Origin: Rhizodiscina lignyota
Taxonomy: Eukaryota; Ascomycota; Dothideomycetes; Aulographales; Rhizodiscinaceae
DNA: 64,000 nt
Assembly (NCBI GenBank): GCA_010015805.1
Contig: ML978127.1
Span: 1,178,001 to 1,242,000 of the forward strand
Direction: 5' to 3'
Part shown: in pieces, positions 22,083 through 33,651 of the stretch
Layout: each line of letters starts with the position of its first letter
Position numbering within the stretch: the stretch's first letter is position 1
Translations under genes and position numbers: made by a program
The notes under the pieces: generated by a model
What the model saw: only the letters and a program-made list of their open reading frames with translations
Databases searched by the model: none
What the model was told of the DNA's origin: nothing

Positions 22083-24608
22083 GCATGATATCACATGTTC
22101 TCGCTTGCGAACTCATACGACCCTTTTATTCGACCTGTATTTGTACGTTCGATCGTTCCCGATTCGGGCGCATTCGCTTTCACATACCGCGGGCTTCTCA
22201 CTTTCGGAATACCAAAAAACGGGACTCATCGAAGGGATAATGGATTTTTTTTAATGCCGCTCGGAATACGTACTTGGAAGGACTTTACATGGGAAATCAG
22301 GAGTTTCTGGGTGCCTCGGTCCTTCTGTGGACGAGATGAGCGTTTCTAGCTCGGTTGCCTCTTTCGACTCTCGATTTCTACTCTCTGTACTCGATTTTGT
22401 CCTTTGCTGTTTTCACGCGGATACCTCTTACAGTTTTGCTGCTCGGGATGGCTCTTCGTAGCCGGGGAACATGGGATTGCTTTTCCTTTGCACTCTAGGC
22501 CTCATTTTCTGACGGCCTTTGCTGTTGTCTGCTTGTAACTGCACTGCGTAACTTCTCTGTGCATGGCATTGCCTTCTTTTCCTGCAGGCATATTTCCAGA
22601 GCTGCGGACGGCTCATGAACGTGGTGGGATTAACGCCTCGGCGGCGGCAAATGTTTATACCACTTTCCTATATTCTGCGCAGAGCAGCCTGCGAGATCAA
22701 AAGTCGATATTGCAAAGATGAAGGGCTCTTCTTCGCCTTGCCTTCGTGTCAATAATTTCGTGTCGATGATGACTACGCCGTACATGATTCAAGCTCCGTG
22801 ACAAACGGTATATCCGACGCGAATTATCCTCACTCCAAAGCCATGTCCACGATCTGGCCAGACGCCCTCGAGCCCCAGGATTCAGGAAACTTGACTCCCT
22901 AACCCTACATGTTTACATATCATCTAGGGCTCCGGTATCAAACTGCCTTGAGGCCTGCCAGATTCACCTTCTCTGACGCAGTCTAACCACTCGTCCTGCA
23001 GTGGCGCTAGCAATCCTCTATTGCTGCACGAGCCCCACAAGGCACGCCTGAGTCGCGCGTCAACTTGCTCGCTGGCCTCGTTCCTGGCATGGCCCCTGGC
23101 GCAGGTGGGCGAGTCGGGACCCACTTGCCCAGATCTGCCCCCTCGGTGATCCGCTCGAGCAACGGGATCGTCGACAAGGCAAAGCGGTCCGCGTCTCCCT
23201 CTCACGTCAGACTGCCGCACGTTTTTGCTTCTCCATGGCCTTGCTGCCCTTCCAGCCCTTTCTGTCGTTTGAATAGCCGCGGCGGCGCACGCACGTCAGT
23301 AGGATTCAGCCTGCGAAGGGCGCTTCCATATTTCCGGCCTTGGCGGCGGTGATTTTTCTCTGACGATGGCGATTGCGAGGTGCAGGCTGCGCGGCGAAAA
23401 GGAGGTGCGCTTGTTCCGACGGCATTTCAGACTTCATGGGATTTCTCGGCGCGCCGTTGTGCAGTTTAAAGGACCAACATCTGCTGGAAGGATACATATA
23501 GCCGCGTGTCTTTGGTTCTGCGGTGATGCAGATGCTACCGACTTCTGGGTGCACGAATACAGTCGACATCGAATATGTGACGACCAGGACGCTCCCGGGC
23601 GTCAATGACGCAGCTAAGAGAATAGAGAGTGCAGTGCTCGACTTGGGCAAGTTGTCAAGGCTGGAAACTGATTTCTTCGTACGAGTACACGGTATGCTTT
23701 AGTATCCATAGATTGGTGGAGAGGTAGGCTTTCATAATATCCGCATCGTCGCTGCGATGACGTTGTTCGACATCAAGAACGCGTCGTCCCATCTCAAGAT
23801 CTTAACACGGGCGGGGAACACCAGAAATTCAGTATGAGGCCTGCGAGCACTTAGGTGAAGAGTAGAGATCCTTTCATAGCATTGCAGAGTCCAGGGTGGC
23901 CGCGTGCTTTCCATTCCTGAACGAGCATTCCTCGCTTCATTATGAAGATGTTGGATTGTTGACGTGCACAACAAACAAAACTAGCTCTCCGCCCACTCAC
24001 ATCGACCTCCTTTGTTTCAAGACCGGGCACACTTTCTTTGTCTCTACGACTGGGCATCCAATTCACTGCAGCGTGCAGTTGGTGCAGATCATTCGTTACT
24101 CTTCACTTCACGATAGCGTCATTTGCACTTTGCGTGCTCCTGCCCCCTCGTTTACCTTACGTGCTGTGCCAGACACGTCCACAACGCGATCGACTGCTTC
24201 CACAGCAACAACACTCTCATTTGCTCCTGACCGCCTTTGCAGACCGCGACACCATCTTTTCACCACATCCATAGACGTCGTATCTGCAGTCATTCTTTTG
24301 GCATCCGCTCAATTGAATCGCCTTCGCTATCCGGCTTCACCTCGCCGCCCACGCCTATTTACCACTCCCACCACCATGATCGGCTTTCCTTGGTCATGAC
24401 AACAGAAATTGCGGGGTAAATCTTAGGAGCTGCGAAAGGCCTCGAAAACTGCAATACCCTCGACCCATCGCTTTGGGCTTCACCCAGCAGCCACATCACT
24501 CACCAATCGACCAAACAGACGGGTACAATTCCTCAATTCACGCGACACTAGCAGTGCACCGCGTTTGACCGCGTCTCCCCGACGCAATTAGGGAAGAGCC
24601 GTGGGACA
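22083..24608. other. intergenic stretch between flbC-like and kinase genes
   Basis: About 2.5 kb. The first ~550 bases are probably 3' UTR of the FlbC-like gene. 22.9-23.4 kb is GC-rich with short overlapping frames on both strands and no domain. 24.0-24.6 kb is C/T-rich and probably the promoter and leader of the kinase gene. Confidence 0.45.
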
Positions 24609-27600
24609 ATGGAGCAGCATGCTCGGCCGCCAACGCGAAGGAGGCCCTTCAACGACGCGTCCTCGCGTGCCAATGCGAGCCACCCATCTGCACAGAACGT
24701 AAAACCGACCGCAACTGCTTCTCCAATGCGCCACGTGCCGCACAACGAGTCGTTCGTCGGCAACGGCACTCTCGCCGTTCGATACGATGGCTCGCCGCAA
24801 TCACCAGCCGTGGAAAACAAACGCCTGTCCACGCTGTCAAAGGAAGAGCAGCCGAATTCAAAGCGCAACTCTGCCATATCCAATGCCTCCACCAATGCGT
24901 CTGTCCCCAACAATCGCAGGCGCAAAACACACATCGGCCCGTGGCACCTCGGCCGGACGATTGGCAAGGGCGGCGGCTCGCGCGTCAGGGAGGTGAGGCA
25001 CTTTGTCACGGGACAGAAAGGGGCTGCGAAGATCATCTCGAAGCAAGTTGCGGAGAATGCGCGTGCCATCAGCATGGCGAACTTGGTCGAGCAGGCGCGC
25101 AACGACCCGACGTTGACGGGTGGGAAGTTCATGCCCTTTGGATTGGAGCGCGAGATTGTCATCATGAAACTGTTGGATCATAAGAACATTGTGAAGCTAT
25201 ATGACGTTTGGGAGAATCGCAATGAGCTGTGAGTTTTCAGTTCTGTCTTGCTCGTTTCGATGACCTGGGCTTACGTTTTCAAACAGATACCTCATCATGG
25301 AGTATGTCGAAGGCGGAGAACTGTTCGACTTTATCCAGAATTACCCGAAGCTCGAGGAGAGATACGTCGTCTACTTGTTCCGCCAGATCATCGCGGCGCT
25401 CCTCTACTGTCACCGCATCAAAATCTACCACCGCGACCTCAAGCCGGAGAATATCCTGATCGATAAGGACACCATGGAGGTCAAGCTCGTCGACTTTGGC
25501 ATGGCAGCGCTGCAGCCCCAAGGCAGATATCTGACCACCCCGTGTGGTAGCCCGCACTATGCGGCTCCAGATATCCTCTCGTTTAAGCAATACGATGGCG
25601 GCAAGGCCGATGTCTGGAGCTGCGGCGTCATCCTCTACGTTATGCTTACCGGCATGCCTCCTTTCAACTTTCCGCCAGACCCCAAGGGCAGTATGAGCGA
25701 GGATATGAAGCTGCGTGCCCTCTTCTCCCAGATCAAGAGGGCGGAGTACATAATGCCAAAGTACATAAGCGACGAGGCCAAGGATCTAATCTATCGGATT
25801 TTCCAAGTCGACCCCAAGCGCCGCATCGATATTGAGGAGATTTGGAACCATCCTTTCTTGCACATGTACGACCAGGAGTTTGGCTTGGATCCGCGCTTGG
25901 TGTCTTGGATTGGACCGCGTCCGAAGGTTGAGGGTTGGCAGGCTTTAAGAAAGCATGATATCGACAGGGAGTTATTGCGGAACATGAGGACTCTATGGCA
26001 TAGTGAGAAGGAAGAAGTGCTTGTTGAGAAGCTCTTGAGTGACGAGTGAGTGCCTATGGTTTCCGCATACGGTGGATTTGACCTTGCTAACTTACGACAG
26101 GAAAAACCATGAGAAGTACTTTTACAGCGCCCTGCTTAAGCATCGAGAAGAGCACCTCGAAAACTACGCCGGCAATGGTATCGAATACTCTGCCAGCGAC
26201 TACCAGCACATAAGAGCCCCCATCGACCCGAGCGAGATGCCTCCATTGCCAGTTCGTTCAAAGTCGCAGTATTCCATCTTGAACAACGAGCACCTACACT
26301 CTGCGCATAGCTTCTTCGAAGGCCCCCAATCAGACGCCAGTTATGATCCGTTCAGAGCATCTCGGGATGCGGTAATCAAGTCTAACAAGGGTTATATGAA
26401 CGTTACAGTTCACCGTGGCGCATCGCAGGGAAGCCGAGCGTTGAGACCCTCCAGCGGAGCCTTGAAACCACCGAGCGTCCAACATGCCCAGAGATCCTCA
26501 CTCCGCGTTGAGGCACTTAAACGAGGCAGTCAGCGCAGCTCTCGCATATCGAATTCTTCGACCTCGCTCAAGAGGGGCTCATCAGCTCATAGGCTTTCCC
26601 CAGCACGACAGTCAATATCACGCTCGTCGCTGGCAAGTTCGAACTGGGCTAGCAGCCCTCCTGCTAGGGCTATCAAGCCGAATACACTTCATAAACGTGC
26701 AGTGAACTTCTCTCACCTTCGCAGGAGTTCAACAGCAAGCGCACTTACGACGCACTCCCGCAATAACTCCCAACTGGCTGAAAGCGTGCCGGAGATGCCA
26801 TCACTGCAGAAGCGACCATTGAGCGGCACGTCCGTAAGCCTGGCAGGATTAGCATCCAGTCCGCCCATGAAGCCTCAGATCGCCATTCGGTCTCGCAAGG
26901 AGAACCTTCCTGAAGCCCCGGCCCAGCTTCGCATCCGCAAGGCTAAAGATCCAATCAAAGACGTCGACAGGGCTGCACGCAAAGTCAGCGCAGAGCTCGA
27001 AAAGGCCTGCGAGGAGGCGTTCTTCCGCTCTTCTTGGGCCTCTAGCAATCGCTCCTCCGCTACCGACAAGCAGATTGGGTTCCTTGATACTCCACCATCC
27101 TCTATCGCTCCGCACTCTCCGGCGAGAATCAACAAGGCTGCCTCCCTGGATCGGAGCGAGATCACCGATCGCCCACTGCCGCCGCTTCCTCTTTCAGCGG
27201 AGACGCCGAAGACCCTTACAGCGCGAGAGCTCGAAGAGACCAGGAGCCGCATCGCAGCACGATTCGCCGAGGCAAACGGTGACAATGCGGACTACTTCAA
27301 GGATGTCCTCTCACATTTGGACACCTTGACAGCTGCAATGAAGTCTGAAGGTGGAAAGCGTGCTGTATCAGCTCCGCAGCCGACGCCAAAGAACATAGAT
27401 GACTTGAATTATCTGCCAGTCATATCTGAAGAAGGACGTTTCGCAGATGCAGAAGAGCCCGAGCAGCAGGCGGCTTCGACGAGGAACTGGACGGCACATA
27501 GAGCGTTCACGGAACCGATAGCCCTGAGAGCCAGGCAGAGGATGCAAGATCGCGAAGAAGAATTTGACAAGACGATTCGCCTTGTGGATGCGAGCTCGCC

Positions 27601-28913
27601 GACTCCTATTGCGCCGCTCAACATTCGCAAAGTCAGCGGCGCTAGTTCAGTCGTCAAGTCTGCTCCGGCTCGGTCTATGCATTCAGACAAGGGTACGAAC
27701 CGCGCAAGACGCAGATTCTATCGTGATCTTACCATCTACACTGACCAAGACTCAGAAATGACTTCCTCGCCGGGAAAACAGGTGGTCACTCCCACCATCG
27801 CCACTACTGCTCCGGTTGATACCACGACGGTCGAGGACGAGCCGCCAAAGGCGAAGAAGCGTGGCTGGTTCAGACGCATCACGTCTGACTCGAAAGAGCC
27901 TGACTACATCGATCGTCCCTCGTCTGCCGCAAGCAATCGCGCCCTGAAGGGGAAGAAGTCGAAGCTGCAGCTCTCTCCACTATCGGACGAGTTCGACGTG
28001 GAAGAAAAGCTCGACACCTACACCAGGCCGCCAACGCGCCACGAACCGAACTCGTCGGTGGCTAGGACGAGCGAGAGTAGCGAGTTCCCGATGCGTATAG
28101 CAACAAGCGACAAGTATGACTCTCCTGCGCCGTCCAAGGGCGAGGAGGGCGTGCGCAGGGGACTGTGGAAGCTGTTCAGCAAGCGGAAGAGCGAGAAGGA
28201 CAAGGAGAAGGACAAGGAGAAGGAGCGCAAGAAGGAGGAGCAGAGGATGAATCGCGGACTGAGACTTGGCTGTGAGTTCCCCTTGACCTGCTTTCACGAG
28301 GATCGGCTCGTTAACATCCTCCTCACCAGCGCCGGCCGACTTCTCGTCCTCGTCGCTGGGCACGTACGACGTCCCGTCCAGCTCGCTCGCCACCTCCTCG
28401 CGCGCCACGCCCGTCGAGAACCAGCAGTCCAACTGGCTTGCGCGCTTCCTGCACATCAAGCCCGCGAGCCGCACGATGTGCTTCCAGGTCGGCCGCGGCC
28501 GCGTGCGCCAGGAGCTCGTGCGCATGCTGCGCGACTGGAAGCGCTTCGGCGTGCGCGACGTCACGTTCGACCGCGTCACGAACGTGGTGAACTGGAGGAT
28601 TGACAAGAGCAACCGTGAGTGGCACCCCTTCTTTCTTATTTCTGTCTTCGCGAGGGTGGGCGCATAAATTTGAGATGCTGATCCAGTCGTTCAAGATCTT
28701 AAAATCAAGCCCGTGTCTGTTGTCGCGGAGCTCTTCGTCGTGCTCGAGCATGGTCGCCGCGCGCAGCTTACGCTGGTGCGCTTCACGCAGACGCGCGGCG
28801 CCGCGTCGAGTTTCCGCCGGGTCGTCGAGGTGATTGCGGACGTAATGGAGGCCAAAGGGCTGCTGTGCGAGGACGAGGAGAGGAAGACTGCCATGGAGGA
28901 GATCTTGGCATGA
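24609..28913 (+). CDS. gin4: Gin4/Hsl1 (Nim1-related) septin-associated protein kinase
   Basis: Five exons (24609-25228, 25287-26045, 26101-28271, 28330-28614, 28687-28913) with introns of 55-72 nt give 1353 residues; all phases join. The kinase domain spans ~110-400: glycine loop GKGGGSRV, AAKII lysine, HRDLKPEN at ~255, DFGMAALQ at ~276, CGSPHYAAPDI, DVWSCGVIL. The wording is that of the Gin4/Kcc4/Hsl1 family, which links septin rings to Swe1/Wee1 control. A long Ser/Arg-rich disordered region follows, then a Lys/Glu tract near 1160-1180. A C-terminal block (~1233-1353, CFQVGRGRVRQELVRMLRDW to TLVRFTQTRGAASSF) fits a KA1 domain, which binds acidic lipids in this family. The sixth loop position is Ser where Gly is usual. 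Exon 3-4 and 4-5 joins rest on donors GTGAGT and frame continuity. Confidence 0.85.
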
Positions 28914-29449
28914 GCGAGCGTGTCTAATTCCGACGAGTGGATTGGGGGACTGCTAGGTTCCTTTGTAGTAAATACGGAAAAAAAGGGTGATTTGGATCGG
29001 GATTGCCTGGATAATGTAACAGGGGGTTTGGAATGGTTTTTGGGTTTTGAAAAGGGCAGTAACAGGAGTCATTCAGGATACAGCGTGATATGCCGCACGA
29101 TCGAAGTATGGGTATGTGCTTTTGCATCCTCTTTTCGCTACGCACGACGGGCGAGCATATTCGGCATTGCCTTCTTCTTCCCCCTAATCATTTTGGCCGC
29201 TTTCTCGAATCCAGATCGGCTTCTGTGGACGTAGTAGATCGTACAAGAATGCAAAGAAAAGGTCGTTACATTAGTCTCTCGGTACCTGATGTTCGGTTCC
29301 GGCTCCCCAATGACCCATCTTCCAAGGACATTTCATATCGTTTCTTGTTGCTCCCTCTGTCATTACACCTCTCTCTCTCCCTCTCGTCGACTCTTCAATA
29401 CGAAAAACCCCGTTTCCAACGAGCGAACAGTCTACAGAGCCGCGCAAGT
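28914..29449. other. intergenic stretch after the kinase gene
   Basis: About 540 bases of AT-richer DNA, probably the kinase 3' UTR. It ends directly at the first copy of the inverted-repeat element. No gene seen. Confidence 0.4.
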
Positions 29450-29674
29450 GGGTGACAAAATAGTTGAGTCGTGGCTGCAATATATAGAACTGCGAGGATG
29501 TATATCCTCGATAGCTAACGTATGTCATACACGCTGAAGCCGCGTGTTTTAGATAAACGAACTCCAGTATATAGTTTATCGACCTTTCAAAGTTACTCTC
29601 GCCAGCGTCGAAGTGGAAACCTCGCTTCTGCTGAACACGTTCAAACCGCATAGGACTCAGCTATTTGGCCACCC
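29450..29674 (+). mobile_element. MITE-like element, copy 1 (225 bp)
   Basis: Begins GGGTGACAAAATAGTTGAGTC-like and ends with its imperfect inverted complement (reverse strand reads GGGTGGCCAAATAGCTGAG). About 18 of the first 21 bases pair. It shares internal blocks with the copies at 33.2 and 37.9 kb: GTGGCTGCAATAT, GAAGCCGCGTG, and CTTTCAAAG followed by ACTCTCGC. It encodes no protein. Target-site duplication could not be resolved, because the flanks CAAG and CATG may themselves belong to the repeats. Confidence 0.6.
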
Positions 29675-29867
29675 TCATGCCACTCCATTAGTCGCCTTCA
29701 GCACTTCCAAAAAGCCTCCGCATATTCGCGAGTTTACATTCGAGGTTAGGGAGTAGCTTGCCAGCCCTGCCTCAGAAGACTTGCTTCTCGTTGCCACGGA
29801 AGAGAGACACCGCTGCAGGTCTCGCAGGCTCACGAGAAAACTCCCTCCTTCGTATGTGTAGAATCAT

Positions 29868-30314
29868 CTACGCTTTCTGCGCCTGCTCCAACAGCACAAC
29901 ATGTTGCTTAGGATGTGACCCGTCCACATTCGCCTTGGCCATCCTCTTCATGATCATGTTCGCATCGATATCCACCTCCTCCTTCAACAGCATCTTCCCG
30001 TCCTCCTCCTCGACCACGCGCCACTTGCCCGCGATCGTGAGCGTGCCGACGGGCGGCTTCGCGTTGACCAGCGTGTCGATGCCGTCTGCCACGTTCGTGA
30101 GCGTCAGCTTGTACGTCGTTTGGCCGATCGGCTTCTTGTCGGTGACGGAGTAGACGGCGGGGACGTCGATCTCTTCCGAGCCGGACTCGAGGGCGTGCGA
30201 GATTAGCGCTGGGCACAGCGTTTTGACCATCTGTTCGTGGTTGTGGAGGGCGGCGAGGACGGCGTCTTTGGAGAGGCCCGCCGGAACGGGGGTGGAGACG
30301 GTGGTGGTAACCAT
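29868..30314 (-). CDS. DUF7053-like small conserved fungal protein
   Basis: A single-exon, 148-residue protein with ATG at 30314 and TAG at 29868. It begins MVTTTVSTPVPAGLSKDAV, then LAALHNHEQMVKTLCPALIS. The middle, TYKLTLTNVADGIDTLVNAK, is followed by GTLTIAGKWRVVEEEDGKML, alternating strands like an SRPBCC/START-type half barrel. The start (PAGLSKDAVLAALHNHEQM) resembles fungal DUF7053 proteins as I remember them. No signal peptide or membrane span. The biochemical role is unknown. It starts about 200 bases past MITE copy 1 and is read toward it. Confidence 0.6.
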   Translation of the reverse strand: MVTTTVSTPVPAGLSKDAVLAALHNHEQMVKTLCPALISHALESGSEEIDVPAVYSVTDKKPIGQTTYKLTLTNVADGIDTLVNAKPPVGTLTIAGKWRVVEEEDGKMLLKEEVDIDANMIMKRMAKANVDGSHPKQHVVLLEQAQKA

Positions 30315-30491
30315 TCTGTGTGAGTATGCGATTACAGAACTTGAGATTGGGCGTTGAGAGGAGAAGTCGTGGTTTCACAACAGACAAGATTACGGCGGGT
30401 GACGGATACGACTGGAGACGTATGGAGATCAAGGGGCTCGTCCGAGTTGTGAGTTCCCAGCCTACCTTTATACTTCTATCAACAGAACGCG

Positions 30492-30883
30492 TCACCTACA
30501 CATGCAGGAGATATAGCACAAGTCAACCGTCAATGACCGAGTCGCCGACGGCTCCCCAATTCCACAACGAGTGCATATCGTAGCGTCGAACACATTATCG
30601 ACGGTGCCGTAGAGGGACGACTGATTGGCAATGCAGCTGCGGCAACATGCATCGCAACTAGGCAACAGGAGTCCAGCTTGGACTTGGAAGCCATGCTGGC
30701 TCCACTCGGAGGGCGAGAGGGGTTCGTTTTGGCTTTCTTCACCCTTTGCTCTGCTCTAAAGGCTTCTTGCAGCTGCGGTTGGTTGTGCTCTGGACGATGA
30801 TCTGCACTGCCGGACTTTCCTGTGGAGAAGTCCGTGATATGCACAGGACGGTCAACCGCATGGAAATCCTCCGATAACGACAT
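30492..30883 (-). CDS. candidate small gene with cysteine-rich tail
   Basis: From the ATG at 30883 one frame reads MSLSEDFHAVDRPVHITDF and on to AFRAEQRVKKAKTNPSRP. A second frame, overlapping further down and open to TGA at 30492, reads PSCDACCRSCIANQSSLYG, then TVDNVFDATICTRCGIGEP, with paired cysteines (CDACCRSC and CTRCG) like a zinc-binding knuckle. Both parts look like protein, so an intron between them is likely. One option uses acceptor CCTAG before TTGCGATGC with a phase-2 donor upstream, but I cannot fix it. I do not recognise the family. It could also be two exons of a longer gene or a decayed gene. Confidence 0.35.
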
Positions 30884-32122
30884 AGTGATGCTGAGAAGGT
30901 CTTGCTGTGGATGCTACAAAAGAAAAATGTGATTGATCTAGTCTCGGCGCATATCTCATTTGAGGTGGAAAGTGATTTGGAGAAAAGCCTCAGATTCTCG
31001 GATGTATCGTTGGCATGATCCGCGCTCATTGGTCAGGTACATAACCTTGACCATTCGGCCTTCGGACTATCTACGGTGTTTCTGCGGCTTCATCTTCAAC
31101 CTCTTTCTTATCAACCAGCATCAAGGCCGGAGCCTTCATCTCAGCTCAAAATCAGTACAGAGAGATAAGTAACCGTAAAGCTCATTAGCTGACATGACCT
31201 CTTGAAATCATAGTTGATTTTGAGATTGTCTTTCCCTAGACCCTTCCCAGTCCGTCAATTGTTCCAGCTTTTCTGACGCTCTTTTCTGCTCGGCGTCTTT
31301 TCTCAGATTACATCCGCTGATATAAAGGCTTTCTGTGTATGAACGAAGCACTTGTTGCTAATCAAAGCCTCTATAAAGCTTCATCAGTGGAGTTTGATGG
31401 AGGAAACGGTAGGTAACCTTACTTAACGGTAACTCTCCTCCATTCTTGGAGTGAGGCTAGGTTCTAGCACGAGATCTGCCTGAAGTCTCCATTGCCTTGC
31501 TGTCTAGTATATGGGCACTGTGTTACTGTTCAATGCGACACATTGAGTGATAATTTGCGAATCCTGAGCATATTTATAGAAGGTGAGTTTCAAACACTAA
31601 CTTTGCCGCTTTTAGCAACTAAATTGATGAGTAGATACTGCCGATCTTCAATTCTGTTTCTCAATTCTGTTGACCTAGCTGCTTATCCCGGCTATTCTAA
31701 CAATTCTGCGTGAGCGAGCGCTCCCTAATGCGGCAGTCTTTCAGCTCAACTCATTACTTGCACTCGAAGCTCGATGCTCGCTAAGTGTATCCAGCGCTAC
31801 TGATATTTCCGAACGTGTGTTAGCTGGATGTTTCTACATCAAAACACCGACATGTTTGATACATCAATGATCCATGGTCTCATCACAAGTGACAAATGCA
31901 ACACATGCATAACACAACGTATGCCATGAACACTCAGAGTGTCGGGAGGTGTTAGCTGGTGCTTGCTGTTGTATATATTCCATTTCGCCACAGAGAGATT
32001 CCTTCTTCAATCAATGCTTTTCAATCCTGATTCCCGATTGACACAGAGAATATAGCAGCGATAAAAACCATAAACGCGCAGTATTTACTCAAACGATTAC
32101 GAGACACACTCAAGCCTCCAGC
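30884..32122. other. AT-richer intergenic stretch
   Basis: About 1.2 kb lying between the first two MITE copies. Only short open frames are present on both strands, with no domain. The last ~150 bases lead into the F-box gene at 32.1 kb. No repeat ends were recognised. Confidence 0.4.
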
Positions 32123-33171
32123 ATGTCACCGCCTCACTCAGGCACGCAATATCTCACTAGCACTTTACCACTAAAGGTCAGCCTACAAGATCTACCCCCG
32201 GAGCTTCTCGAATTGATCTTCCTCCATGTGGGCGCTCTCAGTATCTTACAGCTGGTTAAGCTCCGGGCGGTGTCGCAACACTGGCACGACATAATACAGT
32301 ACTCACCAACGCTCCAGCGACAGCTGTTCCTGCAGACTGATGGGCGAGAGAAGAGTGGTTCGATGTTGACGCTGCACGTATCTGGACAAACGCTATTGTC
32401 GCCCGCCTCGCAGCCTGTCAATTCTCCAGGACCAAGCAACAACCAGACCTCCATTCTATTCAACCCTCTTCTCCAGCATTTCGGTCGGGTCGAGAACGTC
32501 AACGGCCAAGACAGCAGCTCGTATCCGTTATGTATCCATGTTGATCGTAAGCGCTGGAAGGCCTTCGTACGACACCGAACGTCGAGCGAACGAAGGAAAA
32601 TGTTGATAACACAACCTCCCATCACAACACCTTTGTACGTCACGGCGATTGGGCCTTCAAGGTGACGAGAAATTTGGAGAACCCGCAAGGACTCACCATC
32701 GGGGATCTTGATGATTGTCTGGAGAAGATGACACAAACCAACGAGGACGACGACGAAATGTTTTTGGTTGTGCCCGGAAGACATATGCTTGCTTTTCAAG
32801 CGTACTGGATGATATTTGTCTTCTTGAATACGATATTCGCGATCAATGATCTCTTCAGGAAGGTCCGTTCTCATTTCGTAATACGGTTGATTGTTCATGC
32901 TAACTGAGACCAGGGCTCCATATCCTCTTTGTTCAGGATCTTGTCGCTCTACCGGCACGCTTCTTCTCCGATGGGGCATTGCGGCCTCGGTGTGAGCGGC
33001 ATGACGATGGGAGCAACAGTATTCCGTGGCAATACCACCATCCCAGACGACCTCCGAAGTCTGTTGAGAGGCTGGTGTTCTTCACAGTCGCTGTTTGCTG
33101 TCTATCCTCTACATCTCTTAGCATGCTATCTAATAATCTTCTACACCTGGGTTCAGGTACCAAAGACCTGA
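32123..33171 (+). pseudogene. F-box gene broken by a frame change
   Basis: From ATG 32123 the frame encodes an F-box (LPPELLELIFLHVGALS, then KLRAVSQHWHDIIQYSPTLQ) and KMLITQPPITT, as in the copy at 3.1-3.8 kb, then stops at ~32665. The paralogous continuation FVRHGDWAFKVTRN and GLTIGDLDDCLEKM is read in another frame, and it begins before the stop, at about 32610-32640. A 51-nt intron then seems present (32863-32913, donor GTCCGT, branch GCTAAC, acceptor GACCAG), followed by ~85 residues to a TGA at 33171. So the family structure is visible across ~1 kb but needs a frame change that no intron explains. It could be a recent pseudogene or a sequencing indel. MITE copy 2 begins 66 bases after its end. 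Confidence 0.55.
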
Positions 33172-33236
33172 TTGTAGTAACATGGCGACTAGGGGGACAC
33201 AATGACTTGGCAGAGTTGGAAGGCACGTTATCAAAC

Positions 33237-33459
33237 GGGTGACGTAAAAGTTGAGTTGTGGCTACAATATAGCTCACAGCGAGAATACACACGCCCGTTA
33301 GTTAACACAAGCCATAGACGCTAAAGCCGCGAATTTCAGATAAATAATATGTGACGTATATCTAGCTGAGCTTTCAGATATGTGCTCATCCGCGTAGAAG
33401 AACAAAGCTAGTTTTTACTACTAGCGTTCGGCCGATCAGGCTCAACTGTTTTCTCGCCC
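33237..33459 (+). mobile_element. MITE-like element, copy 2 (223 bp)
   Basis: Begins GGGTGACGTAAAAGTTGAG and ends GTTTTCTCGCCC. It aligns along its length with copies 1 and 3 (GTGGCTACAATAT, AAAGCCGCGAA, AGCTTTCAGA). It is the most diverged copy, and many differences are C/T or G/A changes. Its inverted repeats are correspondingly weaker. Same orientation as copy 1. Confidence 0.55.
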
Positions 33460-33651
33460 TCGTAGTTATGCGCTTGACAATAGAGATATTGATGTAGCGG
33501 GCACGGGTATGGCGAGTCTGCACTGCGTAACTGTTTGTATCCATATCTTGCTCCGTGTTATTAATACAAGAAGCGCGAACGTTCATTGAGCCCAAAATGC
33601 CATTGTGGCTTGTCTCATCAGATGTGCAGCACCACTTCAAAGAAGCTCAAA

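Noticed and set aside
29868-30495. Second open frame of 195 codons overlapping the DUF7053-like gene
   Set aside because: Arg/Gly-rich shadow of the real gene in another frame.
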